15,050 nucleotides of DNA from assembly GCA_964480425.1 (NCBI GenBank), contig CAYZPY010000051.1:1-15050 (forward strand). Direction: 5' to 3'. Position numbers and translations under genes: made by a program. This document shows positions 13,714-15,050 of the stretch, one piece after another. Source of the DNA: CAYYMD01 sp964480425. Lineage in GTDB: Bacteria > Planctomycetota > Phycisphaerae > SM23-33. Every line of letters begins with the position of its first letter. Positions within the stretch are counted from its first letter, which is position 1. Under the pieces are notes generated by a model. It was not told the DNA's origin. It saw only the letters and a list, made by a program, of their open reading frames with translations, and searched no databases.

Positions 13714-15050
13714 TTATCGCATCCTTTTTCTGTGGAGGTTATCGGCGCTGCTCGGCGGCGCCGTCGGAATTCGTCGTAGGCCGTGGAAAAATACACCTCC
13801 CTCGCCACGGCGTAGAAACTCAGCATACGGTGCCGGAGTTCCTGAAGATTTTTCTCCGCTCCGTCCTCGTGATCGCAGGGCGTCAACTCGTGATCGCTCA
13901 CCCTGTACAGCAGCGGGATGGTCGCCTGTTCCTTTTCGCCTCGCGGGGGAAGCACGGTGGCCATCTCGCCCCGGACGAATCCAAGTATCGCGTCCTCGTG
14001 AAGCATGGCGAAGCCGTCGCCTTCCCGGACCGCCAGAAGGTTCCTGCCCATGAAACAGTGTTCGTATTGCCCGCCCAGCATGGCCAGGATGGTCGGGGCG
14101 ATGTCAGTCTGACTGCATACCACGCCACTGCGCCCCGGCGAGACTATCCCCGGTGCGTAAAACAGGCACGGAATGCGGAATCCCGGCACGTCCAGTATCC
14201 GCGTGGCGTCGAGGCGGTGGGGATGGTCCGCCACCAGCACGAAGATGGTGTTTTTGAAATAATCGCCGCCGCGCGCCAGGCGGAAAAACTCCCCCATCGC
14301 CCAGTCGGCGTAACGATAGGCGTTGAGGCGCATGTTTTCCTCGTTGTCCCGGTCGGGCAGCATCTCCACCCGCCCGGAAGGTACGTCGTACGGCGGATGA
14401 TTGGAGGAGGTGAGGATCACGGCGAAGAATTTTTCACCGTCCATGTCGTTTAGAACTTCGTGGGCCTTGCGGAACACGACCTCGTCGTGGAAACCCCAGT
14501 GACCCCTGGCGCCTGTGGGCGGCATGTGCTTTTGCGTCACGAACCGCTCCACACCCCCGGCCGAGAAGAACCGACGCATGTTGTCGAAGTCCGCATCGCC
14601 GCCGCAGAAGAAAACGGTGCGGTACCCGCGGGCGCCGAATATGACCGGAAGGGTGATGATTTTGCCCTCGGCACGTCGGCGCTCCAGGATAGAAACGCCC
14701 GCAAGGTCGGGATGTCCGCAAAGCGTTCCCACAAGCGCCCGACTGGTGCGGCTTCCCACGGCGTACATGCGCTCGAACATCAGCCCCTCGGCGCACAACC
14801 GGTCCAGGCGCGGCGTGAACGATTCCTTCGCTCCCAGCGCCCCCACGGGTTTGCCCGACATCCCCTCCATGATAATCACCACCACGTTGTAATCGCGTGC
14901 CGGCCTACCCGTGTCCGTGCGGCGCCACAACGCGCCAACCGGCCCGTCCACCACAGGGTGCCTGCTTTGGGGGGGCGAATCGCCTCGGCAGGCCAGCATC
15001 GAACACGTCGTCTCGACTGCCCGGGGCAGCGGCGGGAACGGGTACATCAA
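13710..15050 (-). CDS. LtaS-like alkaline phosphatase-superfamily protein (5' end outside window)
   Basis: This is a sulfatase/phosphotransferase of the lipoteichoic-acid-synthase type (LtaS family), which moves phosphoglycerol-like groups on the outer face of the membrane. The frame is open to the window edge, so the start and any N-terminal membrane helices are missing; 446 codons are visible. Counting from the edge, the metal- and nucleophile-bearing parts are E62 in VVVIIMEGM and T102 in GSRTSRAL, at the position of the LtaS catalytic Thr. H218 in SSNHPPYDVP and D275-H276 in VLVADHPHR also fit. The DADFDNM segment (near 152-158) fits the family's glycerol-phosphate pocket. The C-terminal about 150 residues, from SQTDIAPTILAMLGG, are typical of the superfamily. 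The substrate is unknown. It is first visible in a leftward unit with apt and the GH95 gene. Confidence 0.85.
   Translation of the reverse strand: MMYPFPPLPRAVETTCSMLACRGDSPPQSRHPVVDGPVGALWRRTDTGRPARDYNVVVIIMEGMSGKPVGALGAKESFTPRLDRLCAEGLMFERMYAVGSRTSRALVGTLCGHPDLAGVSILERRRAEGKIITLPVIFGARGYRTVFFCGGDADFDNMRRFFSAGGVERFVTQKHMPPTGARGHWGFHDEVVFRKAHEVLNDMDGEKFFAVILTSSNHPPYDVPSGRVEMLPDRDNEENMRLNAYRYADWAMGEFFRLARGGDYFKNTIFVLVADHPHRLDATRILDVPGFRIPCLFYAPGIVSPGRSGVVCSQTDIAPTILAMLGGQYEHCFMGRNLLAVREGDGFAMLHEDAILGFVRGEMATVLPPRGEKEQATIPLLYRVSDHELTPCDHEDGAEKNLQELRHRMLSFYAVAREVYFSTAYDEFRRRRRAAPITSTEKGCDK

Noticed and set aside
1..15050. CRISPR array, IS element, prophage or toxin-antitoxin pair
   Set aside because: No spaced direct repeats, transposase or integrase motifs, or suitable small gene pairs were seen on either strand.

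Overview
The window looks like a chromosomal stretch from a GC-rich (roughly 60%) diderm bacterium, most plausibly a Planctomycetota-type lineage. The gene mix supports this: ScpB, two lipoprotein-like signal peptides, a secreted GH95 alpha-L-fucosidase, an LtaS-like phosphotransferase and a ribose-type sugar ABC operon. The taxonomic call is inference only. There is no phage, IS element, CRISPR array or defence island. Most of the region is housekeeping and carbohydrate metabolism.

Left part (1-2587): the minus strand carries scpB (its 3' end lies outside the window). Its apparent promoter sits so close to the ATG that the transcript may be leaderless. Upstream of it, an MscS-type mechanosensitive channel is followed by an unrecognised 172-residue protein that seems to contain two related halves. 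A GC-rich hairpin lies between this pair and scpB. The gap before the plus-strand genes carries an 8-bp hairpin and four tandem 8-bp units.

Centre (2588-8956, plus strand): a 3-hydroxyisobutyrate dehydrogenase-family oxidoreductase overlaps cinA by ATGA. cinA carries an in-frame 33-nt insertion built around a perfect palindrome. After a structured 168-bp gap comes a complete sugar-type ABC importer: lipoprotein binding protein, double-domain ATPase and a permease. The permease is enlarged to 481 residues by an internal block with about three extra membrane segments and lower GC.

Right part (8957-15050): a small lipoprotein of unknown role, tRNA-His(GTG), and a second copy of the GC-rich hairpin. 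Then comes a COG0731-type radical SAM protein, also with a -10 box almost touching its ATG. Converging on it from the other strand is a tight unit read in the order LtaS-like enzyme (5' end outside the window), apt, GH95 fucosidase. The first two overlap by ATGA and the third follows after a 25-bp gap with a good ribosome binding site.

The most distinctive observations are the palindromic peptide insertion in CinA, the expanded ABC permease, the two-copy hairpin with an invariant stem and a variable loop, and the phased 8-bp array before the dehydrogenase. No clear new multi-gene system is visible.
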